Source: Pseudoruegeria sp039972875 | GTDB taxonomy: Bacteria; Pseudomonadota; Alphaproteobacteria; Rhodobacterales; Rhodobacteraceae | Direction: 5' to 3' | Assembly (NCBI GenBank): GCA_039972875.1 | Contig: JBDWMA010000032.1 | Coordinates: 186,001 to 250,000 of the forward strand | Length of the DNA: 64,000 nucleotides | In this document: positions 26,712 to 35,882 of the stretch, in pieces | Layout: each line of letters opens with the position of its first letter | Numbering within the stretch: position 1 is the first letter of the stretch | The notes under the pieces: model-generated | Told to the model about the DNA's origin: nothing | The model's database searches: none | What the model saw: the letters and a program-made list of their open reading frames with translations, nothing else | Position numbers and translations under genes: made by a program

Positions 26712-27605
26712 ATGGAACCAACTGATATCATCAACCTTATTCCAGCCGAAGGTTTGCCCGTAATTCTACTGGCGGCATTCCTCTTAGTTTGTATTTATCT
26801 AGGCGTTCGAATTGTTCCTCAATCCGAGAAATACGTCGTAGAGCGCTTTGGTCGGTTTCGCTCAGTTCTTGGACCCGGAATTAACTTTATCATTCCGTTT
26901 CTGGATCGCGTTCGTCACAAGATTTCTATTCTGGAACGCCAGCTTCCAAATGCGTCACAGGATGCGATTACCGCTGACAACGTATTGGTGCAGGTGGAAA
27001 CCTCTGTGTTCTACCGCATCCTTGAACCAGAAAAGACGGTGTACCGAATTCGCGACGTCGATGCAGCGATTGCAACAACTGTAGCAGGCATTGTGCGCTC
27101 TGGCATCGGTGAAATGGAGCTGGACGAGGTACAATCCAACCGGCAGCAACTGATTTCTAAGATCAAAACCAACGTCGAACAGGCTGTGGATGACTGGGGA
27201 ATCGAAGTCACCCGCGCTGAGATTTTGGATGTGAACCTTGATCTTGCCACCCGTGAGGCGATGCTGCAGCAGTTGAATGCTGAACGCGCCCGCCGTGCGC
27301 AGGTCACCGAGGCAGAAGGGACAAAACGTGCTGTTGAGCTGAACGCAGATGCCGAACTCTATGCGGCCGAACAAGAGGCAAAGGCGCGCAGAATTTCTGC
27401 TGAAGCAGAGGCCTATGCGACCGAGGTTGTGGCAAAAGCCATCAAGGAAAACGGCATTGAAGCCGCTCAGTATCAGGTTGCCCTGAAACAGGTCGAAGCT
27501 CTTGCCAAAGTCGGTGCCGGAGAAGGCAAACAGACTGTTCTGCTGCCAGCACAGGCGCTCGAGGCCTTTGGCGATGCGTTTAAAATGCTGAAAGGCGGTA
27601 AGTAA
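26712..27605 (+). CDS. qmcA: SPFH/Band 7 membrane protein (QmcA/stomatin-like)
   Basis: A 297-aa protein with an N-terminal transmembrane helix (about 14-33), a SPFH domain (VPQSEKYVVERFGRF onward) and a long C-terminal Ala/Glu-rich coiled coil with a QLNAERARRAQVTEAEG repeat-like region. Such proteins oligomerise in the membrane and scaffold or regulate proteases. Its stop overlaps the start of the nfeD-like gene (TAATG), the usual pairing. Confidence 0.93.
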   Translation: MEPTDIINLIPAEGLPVILLAAFLLVCIYLGVRIVPQSEKYVVERFGRFRSVLGPGINFIIPFLDRVRHKISILERQLPNASQDAITADNVLVQVETSVFYRILEPEKTVYRIRDVDAAIATTVAGIVRSGIGEMELDEVQSNRQQLISKIKTNVEQAVDDWGIEVTRAEILDVNLDLATREAMLQQLNAERARRAQVTEAEGTKRAVELNADAELYAAEQEAKARRISAEAEAYATEVVAKAIKENGIEAAQYQVALKQVEALAKVGAGEGKQTVLLPAQALEAFGDAFKMLKGGK

Positions 27606-27886
27606 TGTGGTCCCTTTGGTGGGTCTGGATGGCGGGTGGGCTTGTGCTCGCCATTCTCGAAGTCCTTGCCCCCGGATTCATCTTGCTCGGCTTTGCCATC
27701 GGAGCATTGATCGTTGGTCTCTTATTGCTGCTGCCCAGCTTTATCAGCGCCATTTTGGCAGGCTCATTGCCAATCACCCTACTGATTTTTGCAGTGGTCT
27801 CCGGCGTTGCATGGTACATTCTACGCCGCATGGTCGGTATTCGGGCAGGTCAGGTTAAAATCTCTGACAAAGACATAAACGACTAA
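27605..27886 (+). CDS. NfeD-like membrane protein
   Basis: A 93-aa short NfeD protein with two or three hydrophobic segments; only the membrane part is present, without a clear OB-fold. It is coupled to the upstream SPFH gene by a 1-nt overlap. Short NfeD proteins accompany stomatin-like proteins in membrane quality control. Confidence 0.88.
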   Translation: MWSLWWVWMAGGLVLAILEVLAPGFILLGFAIGALIVGLLLLLPSFISAILAGSLPITLLIFAVVSGVAWYILRRMVGIRAGQVKISDKDIND

Positions 27887-27889
27887 AGG

Positions 27890-27911
27890 ATGGCCCCTTA
27901 AGGGGCCATTT
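27890..27911. terminator. bidirectional palindromic terminator
   Basis: ATGGCCCCTTAAGGGGCCAT (27890-27909) is a perfect 20-bp palindrome followed by TTTAT. It sits between the convergent nfeD and FAD-dehydrogenase genes. Confidence 0.65.
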
Positions 27912-29325
27912 ATCCCATAGGAAACATAACACCGGGGTTCATGATCCCGTTGGGATCCAAGGCCCTCTTGATCGCCCGCATCGCGACCAGTTTTCCCGGA
28001 TCACCATATTTTTCGAGATCTCCAACTTTTATCCGACCGACGCCATGTTCTGCAGAGAATGAACCCCCATAGGCATGGACCATGTCATGTACACCGGATT
28101 TGACCGCCTCACGCAGATTATCGAACTCTTCGCGCGCATGTCCCTGCGGCGGGAAAACATTAAAATGTAGATTTCCATCCCCAAGGTGACCAAAGCAATT
28201 TACGCGCACCGGGCCCAAGGCCTCCATTGCGGCGGTACATTCCGGAATAAAATCCGCGATCTTGCTGAGCGGGATCGATATATCATGGGAGGATATGGAC
28301 CCAATTCGCTTGTTCGCCGCTGGGATGTTCTCTCGCACAGCCCAAAATTCTGCCCGCTGCGTCTCGGAGCTGGCAATCAGACCGTCGGTGACCAAATCCT
28401 GCTCTAACGCTTCCGCAAATATATCCTCAAGTAGATCTTGGGCCGGGGTGCCCTGCCCCAAACCCAGATCAATCAGAACCATCCATTCTGGCATCTGAGC
28501 AAATGGCAATCGTACGTCCGGCATGGTTTCAGCCAAAAACTGTTGCCCCATGCGATGCATCAACTCAAATGCGCTTACCGCCCCACCGGTTTTGGCCAAT
28601 GAAATCGAAAGCAATTTTAACGCAGCTGTGGGATCCTTGACCACCATCAGTGCTGTTCCTTGTTGAATGGCGCGCGGAAACAAGCGCAATGTCGCTGCTG
28701 TTATGACACCTAAGGATCCTTCTGCCCCGATCATTAGGTTTCGCAGATCATAACCGGTGTTATCTTTGCGCAGACGGGTTAGTCCGTTCCAGATTGTGCC
28801 GTCTGGCAATACGGCCTCAAGGCCCAAGCACAGATCCCGTGTATTGCCATATCGCAAAACATTGACCCCGCCCGCATTGGTCGACAGGTTTCCACCAATG
28901 CGACAAGACCCTTGTGACGCCAACGACAAAGGAAATAGCCGGTCTGCATTTTCGGCAACGTTCTGAATGTCTTGAAGGATTGCGCCTGCCTCAACGATCA
29001 TGACATTTTCATCTGGCAATACTTGCCTGAATTTGGTCATTCGCTCTAGAGACAACACCACAGGAGCAGGTCCATCTGACATGATTTGTCCACCGACCAA
29101 TCCCGTACCACCGCCAAAGGGTACCACCGCGATGCCCGCTGCGTTACAGGCTTTTAGGATTGTGGACACCTCTTCGGTGATGGACGGCGCCAGAACGCAA
29201 CCGACCTGACCCTGATGACGCCCACGCGGTTCTTCACGGTAAGGTGCAGTGATTTCGCGAAACACTGGATCTGGTAAAAGGGCGCGCAGCTCTGACAAGA
29301 ATTGATCGGTGACGGGGGATAACAT
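27910..29325 (-). CDS. FAD-linked D-2-hydroxyacid dehydrogenase (VAO family)
   Basis: A 471-aa flavoprotein of the GlcD/D-lactate/D-2-hydroxyglutarate dehydrogenase group. The N-terminal FAD-binding domain has VVPFGGGTGLVGG (about 68-80); the C-terminal domain has CFGHLGDGNLHFNV and FSAEHGVG, as in D-2-hydroxyglutarate dehydrogenases. It oxidises a D-2-hydroxyacid and passes electrons to an acceptor. The exact substrate is undetermined. Confidence 0.9.
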   Translation of the reverse strand: MLSPVTDQFLSELRALLPDPVFREITAPYREEPRGRHQGQVGCVLAPSITEEVSTILKACNAAGIAVVPFGGGTGLVGGQIMSDGPAPVVLSLERMTKFRQVLPDENVMIVEAGAILQDIQNVAENADRLFPLSLASQGSCRIGGNLSTNAGGVNVLRYGNTRDLCLGLEAVLPDGTIWNGLTRLRKDNTGYDLRNLMIGAEGSLGVITAATLRLFPRAIQQGTALMVVKDPTAALKLLSISLAKTGGAVSAFELMHRMGQQFLAETMPDVRLPFAQMPEWMVLIDLGLGQGTPAQDLLEDIFAEALEQDLVTDGLIASSETQRAEFWAVRENIPAANKRIGSISSHDISIPLSKIADFIPECTAAMEALGPVRVNCFGHLGDGNLHFNVFPPQGHAREEFDNLREAVKSGVHDMVHAYGGSFSAEHGVGRIKVGDLEKYGDPGKLVAMRAIKRALDPNGIMNPGVMFPMG

Positions 29326-29381
29326 TTTGGCTCCTTCTGCGACCTATCCGTTAAAAATCACGCCCCACATTGCGCTGCAAG

Positions 29382-30212
29382 TCAGAACTCTCTCTCAACC
29401 ACAAAGCCTTGCTCCAAAACCAAAATCGTCGGGCGACGCGGTAAATTGCGCAATGAGAATGTCGCACTGGACGCGCCAGGCCGTTGAACGTCAAAAGTAT
29501 CGGGCATCCCGGCGACAAATCGATCCAATGAAAATGAACCCTGCCAATGCATCGGGATAACCACAGCAGACCGCAGGCGCGTCAATATCTGTATCATGAC
29601 AGGTAGCTCCACCGTCATGCCCCCATCAACCGCCGCCATGACGATATCCAGCCGCCCAAGCGCTGCATATTGCCCCGCATCTGGTTCATGATGAAGGTGG
29701 CCAAGGTGCCCAATACACAGGCCAGCCACCTCGAATACAAAGATAGAATTCCCACCTGTTTCGACATTATCCAATTGATAGGAGCTGCGGATGTCCGTTG
29801 GTACATTGCGGATAAGTATTTCGCCCAGATCAAGGTGATGATCCGCCGGTGTTCGTCCGTCACCCCACCCTTTTAACACATGCCCGATCCGTGGGTCTGG
29901 CCGGGCAGTCCAATGACTGGAATGCGCGTGGTTCATAGTCACCACATCCGGCAAGTAATCTGTTTCCCCCAGATATCCAGTAAAATCGGTTGCCACCCCC
30001 AATCCTCCAACCGTACGGAGCAAAAACGTAGAGTGTGTCACATAGGTGATGCGAACCGAGTCTTTTTCAACCTGATCGTCATAAGCTGCCTTGTGCAGAT
30101 AGGTTAGACCAGGTGCAGAATTGGCCAAGGCAATACAATGGCTTGGCCGTCGATCCTGCGCCAAAGCAGCAGGTGCAAAGAGTAACAAAACGACTGTCAA
30201 ATACCGGATCAT
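29382..30212 (-). CDS. exported MBL-fold metallohydrolase-like protein
   Basis: A 276-aa protein with a signal peptide (MIRYLTVVLLLFAPAALA, cleavage about residue 18) and a metallo-beta-lactamase fold. The usual HxHxDH motif appears as HAHSSH, so the metal-ligand Asp is replaced by Ser. GHLGHLHHEP further on resembles the next ligand region. AGGAGG lies 6 nt before the ATG. Periplasmic location is likely; activity and substrate are unknown, and the altered motif leaves metal-dependent hydrolysis in doubt. Confidence 0.8.
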   Translation of the reverse strand: MIRYLTVVLLLFAPAALAQDRRPSHCIALANSAPGLTYLHKAAYDDQVEKDSVRITYVTHSTFLLRTVGGLGVATDFTGYLGETDYLPDVVTMNHAHSSHWTARPDPRIGHVLKGWGDGRTPADHHLDLGEILIRNVPTDIRSSYQLDNVETGGNSIFVFEVAGLCIGHLGHLHHEPDAGQYAALGRLDIVMAAVDGGMTVELPVMIQILTRLRSAVVIPMHWQGSFSLDRFVAGMPDTFDVQRPGASSATFSLRNLPRRPTILVLEQGFVVEREF

Positions 30213-30272
30213 GTGAACACCTCCTAATTACAGGATAGTGTAAAACAAAAATCTGTCACCTTTGGCGGGTGA

Positions 30273-30857
30273 TTATCCTACATCTGTCCGACCGCGCCGA
30301 TCAGACCGTAAATTAGAATAAAGCACATGGTTGCGCCAACGCCCGTTGATTTGAAGGTAGCTTTGAGCAACGCCTTCGTATTTGAAACCCGCCTTTTCCA
30401 AGACGCCTCGTGACGCGACATTTTCCGGTAAACAAGCCGCTTCGACGCGAGACAGATCCATGGTTTGAAACCCGTGATGCACAACAGCGTCGATGGCCTC
30501 TCTCATATAGCCATTTCGTGCATACCGTGCGCCAACCCAATACCCAAGGGTTGCCGACTGCGCAGGCCCCCGGCGCACATTGTCTAACGTAATGGCCCCA
30601 AGCAATGCCCCAGAGTCGTTGGCAAACAGAAAAAGCGGGACTGCGGTATCACCCGTAAAGCTGCGTTGCGCCCAATAAACCCGATTGGTAAAGGCCTTGC
30701 GGGTTAAATGGGCATCGGACCAACTGGGTTCCCATGGTTGCAGAAATCCTATGCTTTCTTCTCTCAGCGCGGCCCATGCACGGTAATCACCATGGGCCGG
30801 TAACCGTAAAAACATACGGTCGGTGATTAGCTTAATCTTGCGCTTCCGCGCCAACAT
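30273..30857 (-). CDS. RimJ/RimL-type GNAT acetyltransferase
   Basis: A 194-aa GNAT protein. The LRLPAHGDYRAWAALR start, LGYWVGARYARNGYMREA acetyl-CoA region and VEAACLPENVASRGVLEKAGF motif are typical of RimJ/RimL ribosomal-protein acetyltransferases. The ATG overlaps the M16 peptidase stop by 1 nt, so it is the last gene of the thrC-M16-GNAT operon. The acceptor is not known. Confidence 0.92.
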   Translation of the reverse strand: MLARKRKIKLITDRMFLRLPAHGDYRAWAALREESIGFLQPWEPSWSDAHLTRKAFTNRVYWAQRSFTGDTAVPLFLFANDSGALLGAITLDNVRRGPAQSATLGYWVGARYARNGYMREAIDAVVHHGFQTMDLSRVEAACLPENVASRGVLEKAGFKYEGVAQSYLQINGRWRNHVLYSNLRSDRRGRTDVG

Positions 30858-32119
30858 CAGGCGACCAGCCGTTCGTTGATCTGAGCAATATTTGGGGCAC
30901 CATCAACTGGACCATAAAGTGCAAGCGCCAATTGACGATCAGACACCATCCGTTCCGCAAATCCGCGCGCATCGGTTAGTGTGACGGAATCGATCCGCCC
31001 CACGATTTCATCCAGATCAGGCACACGATCCCAAATGGCTATCATACGCGCTAGCCGTTCGGCACGCGACGACGGGCTCTCGAGTCCCATCAATAAACCC
31101 GCCTTCATCTGAGCCCGCGCCCGGTCAACCTCTTTTTGAGACAAAGAATCGACGGATTCCTTCAACACATCCAAAGTCAGGTTGGTCAATTCATCGATTT
31201 GTCCGGCACTGGTGCCGGCATAGATCGTTGTTAGCCCGGTGTCGGCATAGGCCCCTGTCTGCGCAAAAATCGTGTAACACAGCCCGCGTTTTTCGCGCAC
31301 TTCCTGAAACAGCCGGGAGGACATACCCCCGCCAAAGGCCGTCGAGAAAATTTGCGCGGTGTAAATATCATCGGATTGATATCCCGGCCCTTCAAAAGCG
31401 AGCGCGAAATGTACTTGTTCCAATTCTTTTAATTCGCGGCGTTCACCACCGTGAAACTTGGCCGGTGCGGGAATGATCACTTTGGACGGTTTCAGATGGC
31501 CAAATAGCTTTTCCGCCTCAGCAACGATGGTCGCATGATCAACACCACCTGCTGCGGATAAGATCATATGTTCAGGACCATAATGTTCCCCCACGAACCC
31601 AGAAAGATCATCGCGGGAAAAGGATTGAACACGTTCAGAAGGACCCAAAATCGTACGTCCCATGGGCTGATCAGGATAAGCCTCTTCTTGAAGCCAGTCA
31701 AAAATCACATCATCGGGCGTGTCCAGAGCCTGTCCGATTTCCTGTAGAATGACACCGCGTTCGACCTCAATTTCGGCAGGGTCAAACACCGGGTTCAGCA
31801 CGATGTCCGCAATCACATCCAGCGCCAAAGGGACATCCGCAGATAACACGCGCGCGTAAAAGGCTGTCATCTCACGGCTTGTGTAAGCGTTGATATATCC
31901 CCCGACATCCTCAACCGCCTCAGCGATCTCCAAAGAAGACCGACGTTCCGTGCCTTTGAAGGCCATATGCTCAAGGAAATGCGCAATGCCGTTCTGCTCC
32001 ACGCGTTCATGGCGGCCGCCGGCGGTTACCCAGATCCCAATCGAGGCCGATTGAAGACCGGGCATGTTTTCAGTTACAACGCGTACGCCGTTACTCAGTC
32101 GAGCTATTTCCACAGTCAC
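30857..32119 (-). CDS. M16-family zinc peptidase
   Basis: A 420-aa inverzincin related to the mitochondrial processing peptidase beta subunit. The inverted zinc motif HFLEH is at residues 47-51; VERGVILQEIGQ further on holds the distal Glu ligand. It is a common neighbour of thrC in alphaproteobacteria. It overlaps thrC by 4 nt. Confidence 0.93.
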   Translation of the reverse strand: MTVEIARLSNGVRVVTENMPGLQSASIGIWVTAGGRHERVEQNGIAHFLEHMAFKGTERRSSLEIAEAVEDVGGYINAYTSREMTAFYARVLSADVPLALDVIADIVLNPVFDPAEIEVERGVILQEIGQALDTPDDVIFDWLQEEAYPDQPMGRTILGPSERVQSFSRDDLSGFVGEHYGPEHMILSAAGGVDHATIVAEAEKLFGHLKPSKVIIPAPAKFHGGERRELKELEQVHFALAFEGPGYQSDDIYTAQIFSTAFGGGMSSRLFQEVREKRGLCYTIFAQTGAYADTGLTTIYAGTSAGQIDELTNLTLDVLKESVDSLSQKEVDRARAQMKAGLLMGLESPSSRAERLARMIAIWDRVPDLDEIVGRIDSVTLTDARGFAERMVSDRQLALALYGPVDGAPNIAQINERLVA

Positions 32120-33504
32120 TTAGCGATACGCTCCCGGATTAGGGTTTCAAGGGCAGCAAGGTCATTTGGAACTTTGGTGACGCGTTCTTCACGCGCAAAC
32201 AAATCACCCATGCGAGTAGGAAGTGGCGGGCGAACACCAACGGCTTTCTCAACGGCATCCGGGAATTTCGCGGGATGAGCGGTTGCCAAAGTAATCATCG
32301 GCGTGGCCCCCAAATTGCGATCCCCGACGTGGGCCCCAATGGCGGAGTGCGGACAAAGGATCTCACCAGTCCGCGCATAGAAATCTTTGATGGTGGCATA
32401 GGTTTCGTCCTCTGACACTCGGCCAGACGCAAACAAGCCACGTAGTGTTTCCAACGCCCCTTGCGACACGCCAAAGGAACCACCAGTTTTCAGTTCATCC
32501 ATCAACTGGCTGACGGCCCTTCCATCCCGACCATAAGCGTCAAACAATGCACGTTCAAAATTCGAAGATACCTGAATGTCCATCGATGGGCTGATCGATG
32601 GCGTGACTCCTTTAGTTGTATATGCACCAGTTTCCAAGGTGCGGTGTAGGATGTCGTTCTGGTTGGTCGCGATCACCAATTGTTCGATCGGCAATCCCAT
32701 TTTCTGCGCGATATAACCTGCAAAAATGTCACCAAAGTTACCAGTCGGAACCGTAAAGCTAACCTTACGGTGGGGTGCACCCAACGACACAGCCGAGGAG
32801 AAATAGTAGACAACCTGTGCTAATACCCTCGCCCAGTTGATAGAGTTTACTCCGGCAAGACGAACCTCATCCCGGAAGGTCAAATCATTGAACATATCTT
32901 TCAATTTGCCCTGACAGTCGTCGAAATCACCTGCCAGCGCCAATGCATGCACATTCGCCTCTGATGGGGTCGTCATCTGGCGACGCTGCACATCAGACAC
33001 CCGACCATCCGGGAATAAAATAAAGACATCAACAGCGTCAAGGCCACGGAAAGCTTCGATGGCCGCAGACCCTGTGTCACCAGAAGTTGCCCCCACAATG
33101 GTGACGCGTTCCCCGCGACGGGCCAGTGCTGTTTGAAACAGTTGACCGATGAGCTGCATTGCAAAGTCTTTAAATGCCAACGTCGGTCCGTGAAACAGTT
33201 CGAGTAAAAAATGATTTGGTCCAAGTTGCACCAAGGGTGCACGGGCATCATGACCAAAGCCTGCATAGGCTTTTTCGATGATCTCTCCGAATTCACTGTC
33301 CGTGAACGTGTCACCCACAAAAGGGCGCATTACACGAAAGGCAATGTCTTCATAGGATAAACCGGCCATAGCGGAGATGTCCCCATGGGACAGCGTTGGG
33401 ATTTCGGCTGGGACATATAGTCCGCCATCCCGGGCAAGGCCGGTCAACATGGCATCTTCAAAGCTAAGCTCGGGCGCAGAGCCGCGGGTAGAGATATATT
33501 TCAT
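32116..33504 (-). CDS. thrC: threonine synthase
   Basis: A 462-aa PLP enzyme converting O-phosphohomoserine to threonine. The PLP lysine is K112 in TLAFKDFAMQ; GATSGDTGSAAIEAF is the phosphate loop. It lies just downstream of surf1 and the oxidase genes on the same strand. Confidence 0.96.
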   Translation of the reverse strand: MKYISTRGSAPELSFEDAMLTGLARDGGLYVPAEIPTLSHGDISAMAGLSYEDIAFRVMRPFVGDTFTDSEFGEIIEKAYAGFGHDARAPLVQLGPNHFLLELFHGPTLAFKDFAMQLIGQLFQTALARRGERVTIVGATSGDTGSAAIEAFRGLDAVDVFILFPDGRVSDVQRRQMTTPSEANVHALALAGDFDDCQGKLKDMFNDLTFRDEVRLAGVNSINWARVLAQVVYYFSSAVSLGAPHRKVSFTVPTGNFGDIFAGYIAQKMGLPIEQLVIATNQNDILHRTLETGAYTTKGVTPSISPSMDIQVSSNFERALFDAYGRDGRAVSQLMDELKTGGSFGVSQGALETLRGLFASGRVSEDETYATIKDFYARTGEILCPHSAIGAHVGDRNLGATPMITLATAHPAKFPDAVEKAVGVRPPLPTRMGDLFAREERVTKVPNDLAALETLIRERIAK

Positions 33505-33531
33505 GAAGCCTGAATCTTTACTGCTTTATAA

Positions 33532-34206
33532 CTAGGGTCTGCGGTTGATACGCCACATAAAGAAGACTGTCATCCCCAACCAGACAATGGCAAGGCCAAA
33601 CCACGTTAAAACATATTCTAAATGATCATTTGGAATGCTTGCAGAGTCCACCGGGAACGCCGTCGTCACAGGATCTGCTTCTGAGGTTTCGCGCAAAACA
33701 ATCAACACCGGTTCCGTCTGCAAAGCCTTGGCCATTTCCGGGATATCACGGCCAAACCAGATATCGGCTTTTAGATCTGGTTCTGGTGTGGACGACGTGA
33801 TCTCATCTGGCCAATGTAAATTGCCGATAATTGCCGCCTCAACGGGGGGGCGCAGGCTATCCTTTGCTGTGATGGGAACAAATCCACGATCCAACATAAG
33901 ACGACGCCCCCCTGTTTCAAAAACAGACACGATTCTGTAGCTGGCCCCGAGCTTTTTAGTGCTGGCAAGAAACGTCAGTTCTTGATCTGTGATCCGGCCG
34001 ATAGCCTTTACAGGCAAATATTGATCCTTTGCCTCTGAAGGGGTCGCCGGGACAATGACAGGCGCTGCTTTTATTCGCGTGTCGATCTCAGCCAACACGG
34101 TTTCTTTCCAGTTTAGCCGTTGAAGCTGCCACGTTCCGAGGCTGATCAGGATTGCAGCACCGCCCAGACCAAAGATCAGCGGTAGGATGATTTTTTTGAA
34201 CACCAT
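33532..34206 (-). CDS. SURF1 family cytochrome oxidase assembly protein
   Basis: A 224-aa protein with the SURF1 layout: N-terminal (about 7-25) and C-terminal (about 198-217) transmembrane helices around a periplasmic domain. The conserved LGTWQLQRLNWK segment follows the first helix. SURF1 assists heme a insertion into subunit I of aa3 oxidase. It is separated from ctaE by a terminator hairpin. Confidence 0.92.
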   Translation of the reverse strand: MVFKKIILPLIFGLGGAAILISLGTWQLQRLNWKETVLAEIDTRIKAAPVIVPATPSEAKDQYLPVKAIGRITDQELTFLASTKKLGASYRIVSVFETGGRRLMLDRGFVPITAKDSLRPPVEAAIIGNLHWPDEITSSTPEPDLKADIWFGRDIPEMAKALQTEPVLIVLRETSEADPVTTAFPVDSASIPNDHLEYVLTWFGLAIVWLGMTVFFMWRINRRP

Positions 34207-34216
34207 TACGGCCCTT

Positions 34217-34256
34217 TAAAAAGAAAAGCGCGGGCACCTCAATAGGCCCCCGCGCT
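34217..34256 (-). terminator. intrinsic terminator of the cta operon
   Basis: AGCGCGGG (34227-34234) pairs with CCCGCGCT (34249-34256). On the minus strand the stem is followed by TTTCTTTTT. It lies between ctaE and surf1, so surf1-thrC may need readthrough or its own promoter. Confidence 0.75.
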
Positions 34257-34291
34257 CTGAATACAATCGAATGATCCGTCAAAGACCGCGT

Positions 34292-35092
34292 TTAGCCGCC
34301 CCAGACGTAAACTGCTGCAAACAAGAAGAGCCAAACAACATCCACAAAGTGCCAATACCATGCAGCTGCTTCGAAACCGACGTGTTGTTCTGCTGTAAAG
34401 TGACCCGCATAGGCCCGCAGCAAACATACAGCCAAGAAGATGGTACCGATCACGACGTGGAACCCATGGAAACCAGTCGCCATAAAGAAGTTCGCCCCGT
34501 AAATGTTGCCGGAGAACCCAAAGGCCGCATGGCTATATTCATAAGCTTGGAACACGGTAAAGATCGCACCCAACAAGATCGCGATGATCAAGCCGTTTTT
34601 CAGATCTTTGCGGTTGTCTTCATGTGCCAAGGCGTGGTGCGCCCAGGTGGCTGCACAACCGGAACATAATAAGATTAAGGTGTTGATCAAAGGCAGGTGC
34701 CATGGATCAAAGACTTCAATGCCAACCGGCGGCCAAACACCGTCAATTGCAGGGCTGTCTGGACCCATCGGGTAGATTGCGTGCTTAAAGAACGACCAGA
34801 ACCATGCGGCAAAGAACATGACTTCGGACATGATGAACATCAAGAAGCCGTACCGCAGACCGATCTGTACGACACCGGTATGATCGCCCGTCTGCCCTTC
34901 GTGAACGACTTCTGACCACCAGCCGTACATGACGTACAGCACGCCCGCCAAGCCAGCGATAAAGAGCCAAGGCCCATTCTCATGGAACCAAAGCACTGCG
35001 CCAAACAGCATGACAAATGCGCCAACGCCGCCCAGCAAGGGCCACATCGACGGCGGGAGAATGTGGTAGTCGTGATTTTTTTCGTGCGCCAT
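34292..35092 (-). CDS. ctaE: cytochrome c oxidase subunit III
   Basis: A 266-aa, seven-helix subunit of aa3-type oxidase. Family segments include KNHDYHILPPSMWPL at the N-terminus, FFAAWFWSFFKHAIYP in the middle and FHGFHVVIGTIFL near the C-terminus, ending with AWYWHFVDVVWLFLF. The gene lies after ctaG in the ctaC-ctaB-ctaG-ctaE cluster. Confidence 0.97.
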   Translation of the reverse strand: MAHEKNHDYHILPPSMWPLLGGVGAFVMLFGAVLWFHENGPWLFIAGLAGVLYVMYGWWSEVVHEGQTGDHTGVVQIGLRYGFLMFIMSEVMFFAAWFWSFFKHAIYPMGPDSPAIDGVWPPVGIEVFDPWHLPLINTLILLCSGCAATWAHHALAHEDNRKDLKNGLIIAILLGAIFTVFQAYEYSHAAFGFSGNIYGANFFMATGFHGFHVVIGTIFLAVCLLRAYAGHFTAEQHVGFEAAAWYWHFVDVVWLFLFAAVYVWGG

Positions 35093-35119
35093 GATTGTTG
35101 TCCGTCCCTCGTTTCGCGC

Positions 35120-35695
35120 TTAAGTATCGTCGTCCAAAGTCGTCACGGCAAGAGCCGCAGTTTCTTCGGGCAGATCTGTTTCGTAGAAAGTATAACCCAA
35201 AGTGATATGACCGGTGTGTTTTGCATCTCGGTCTTTCACGATCTCAGGGTCTACATAAAATGTGACTGGCATCATTACTGTTTCGCCCGGCTGCAGAACC
35301 TGCATCTCAAAGCAAAAACAGTCGATCTTTGTAAAATAGTTTCCCGCAGAATAAGGGGCAACATTATAACTGGCAGACCCAGCGATAGGTCTGTCCGTCG
35401 GGTTGTGAGCCTCATAAAAAGCAAGACCGGTTTCACCGATCTTTAACTCCATCTCTCGCACTGCCGGTTTAAAGGTCCACGGCATGCCGCGTTCTAAGGA
35501 CGCGTCAAAACGGATTTTGATGGTCTTGTCCAAAATAACGTCGGAGCCTGCAACTGATGTGTTGGTCACGCCGCCAAAGCCCGTCACTTTGCAAAACCAA
35601 TTGTAAAACGGAACAGATGCCCAGGCCAAAGAGCCCATGACAACAACAACGCTTAAAGTCTGCACCAGTGTTTTATGCTTACCTGTCAGCTTCAA
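35120..35695 (-). CDS. ctaG: cytochrome c oxidase assembly protein CtaG/Cox11
   Basis: A 191-aa copper chaperone that delivers copper to the CuB site of aa3 oxidase. It has one N-terminal membrane anchor (about 10-28) and a periplasmic domain with the copper-binding CFCF motif in KIDCFCFEMQ. It overlaps the preceding small membrane-protein gene by 4 nt. Confidence 0.95.
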   Translation of the reverse strand: MKLTGKHKTLVQTLSVVVVMGSLAWASVPFYNWFCKVTGFGGVTNTSVAGSDVILDKTIKIRFDASLERGMPWTFKPAVREMELKIGETGLAFYEAHNPTDRPIAGSASYNVAPYSAGNYFTKIDCFCFEMQVLQPGETVMMPVTFYVDPEIVKDRDAKHTGHITLGYTFYETDLPEETAALAVTTLDDDT

Positions 35696-35880
35696 TTGCT
35701 TGCCTCTTCAACGAGTTCAGTCCGCGGTGCATGATCAAAGCCCTGCATCGGATCACCGCGGGTTACTTTGACCACGGTAAGGCCAAAGACCAGAGCAACG
35801 AACCCTAGCAAACACAGACCAACCCCTAGGTTCCGTCCGAGCCGGCGGTGATGTATCTCATGTTGTTTTTGAATTGCCAT
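35692..35880 (-). CDS. small membrane protein of the oxidase cluster
   Basis: A 62-aa protein with one hydrophobic segment (about residues 20-40) and an N-terminal His-rich QKQHEIHHRR stretch. A similar small gene often sits between ctaB and ctaG in Rhodobacteraceae and is annotated as oxidase assembly-related; its role is unproven. The ATG at 35880 is preferred over an upstream in-frame start at 35889. Confidence 0.75.
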   Translation of the reverse strand: MAIQKQHEIHHRRLGRNLGVGLCLLGFVALVFGLTVVKVTRGDPMQGFDHAPRTELVEEASN

Positions 35881-35882
35881 AA

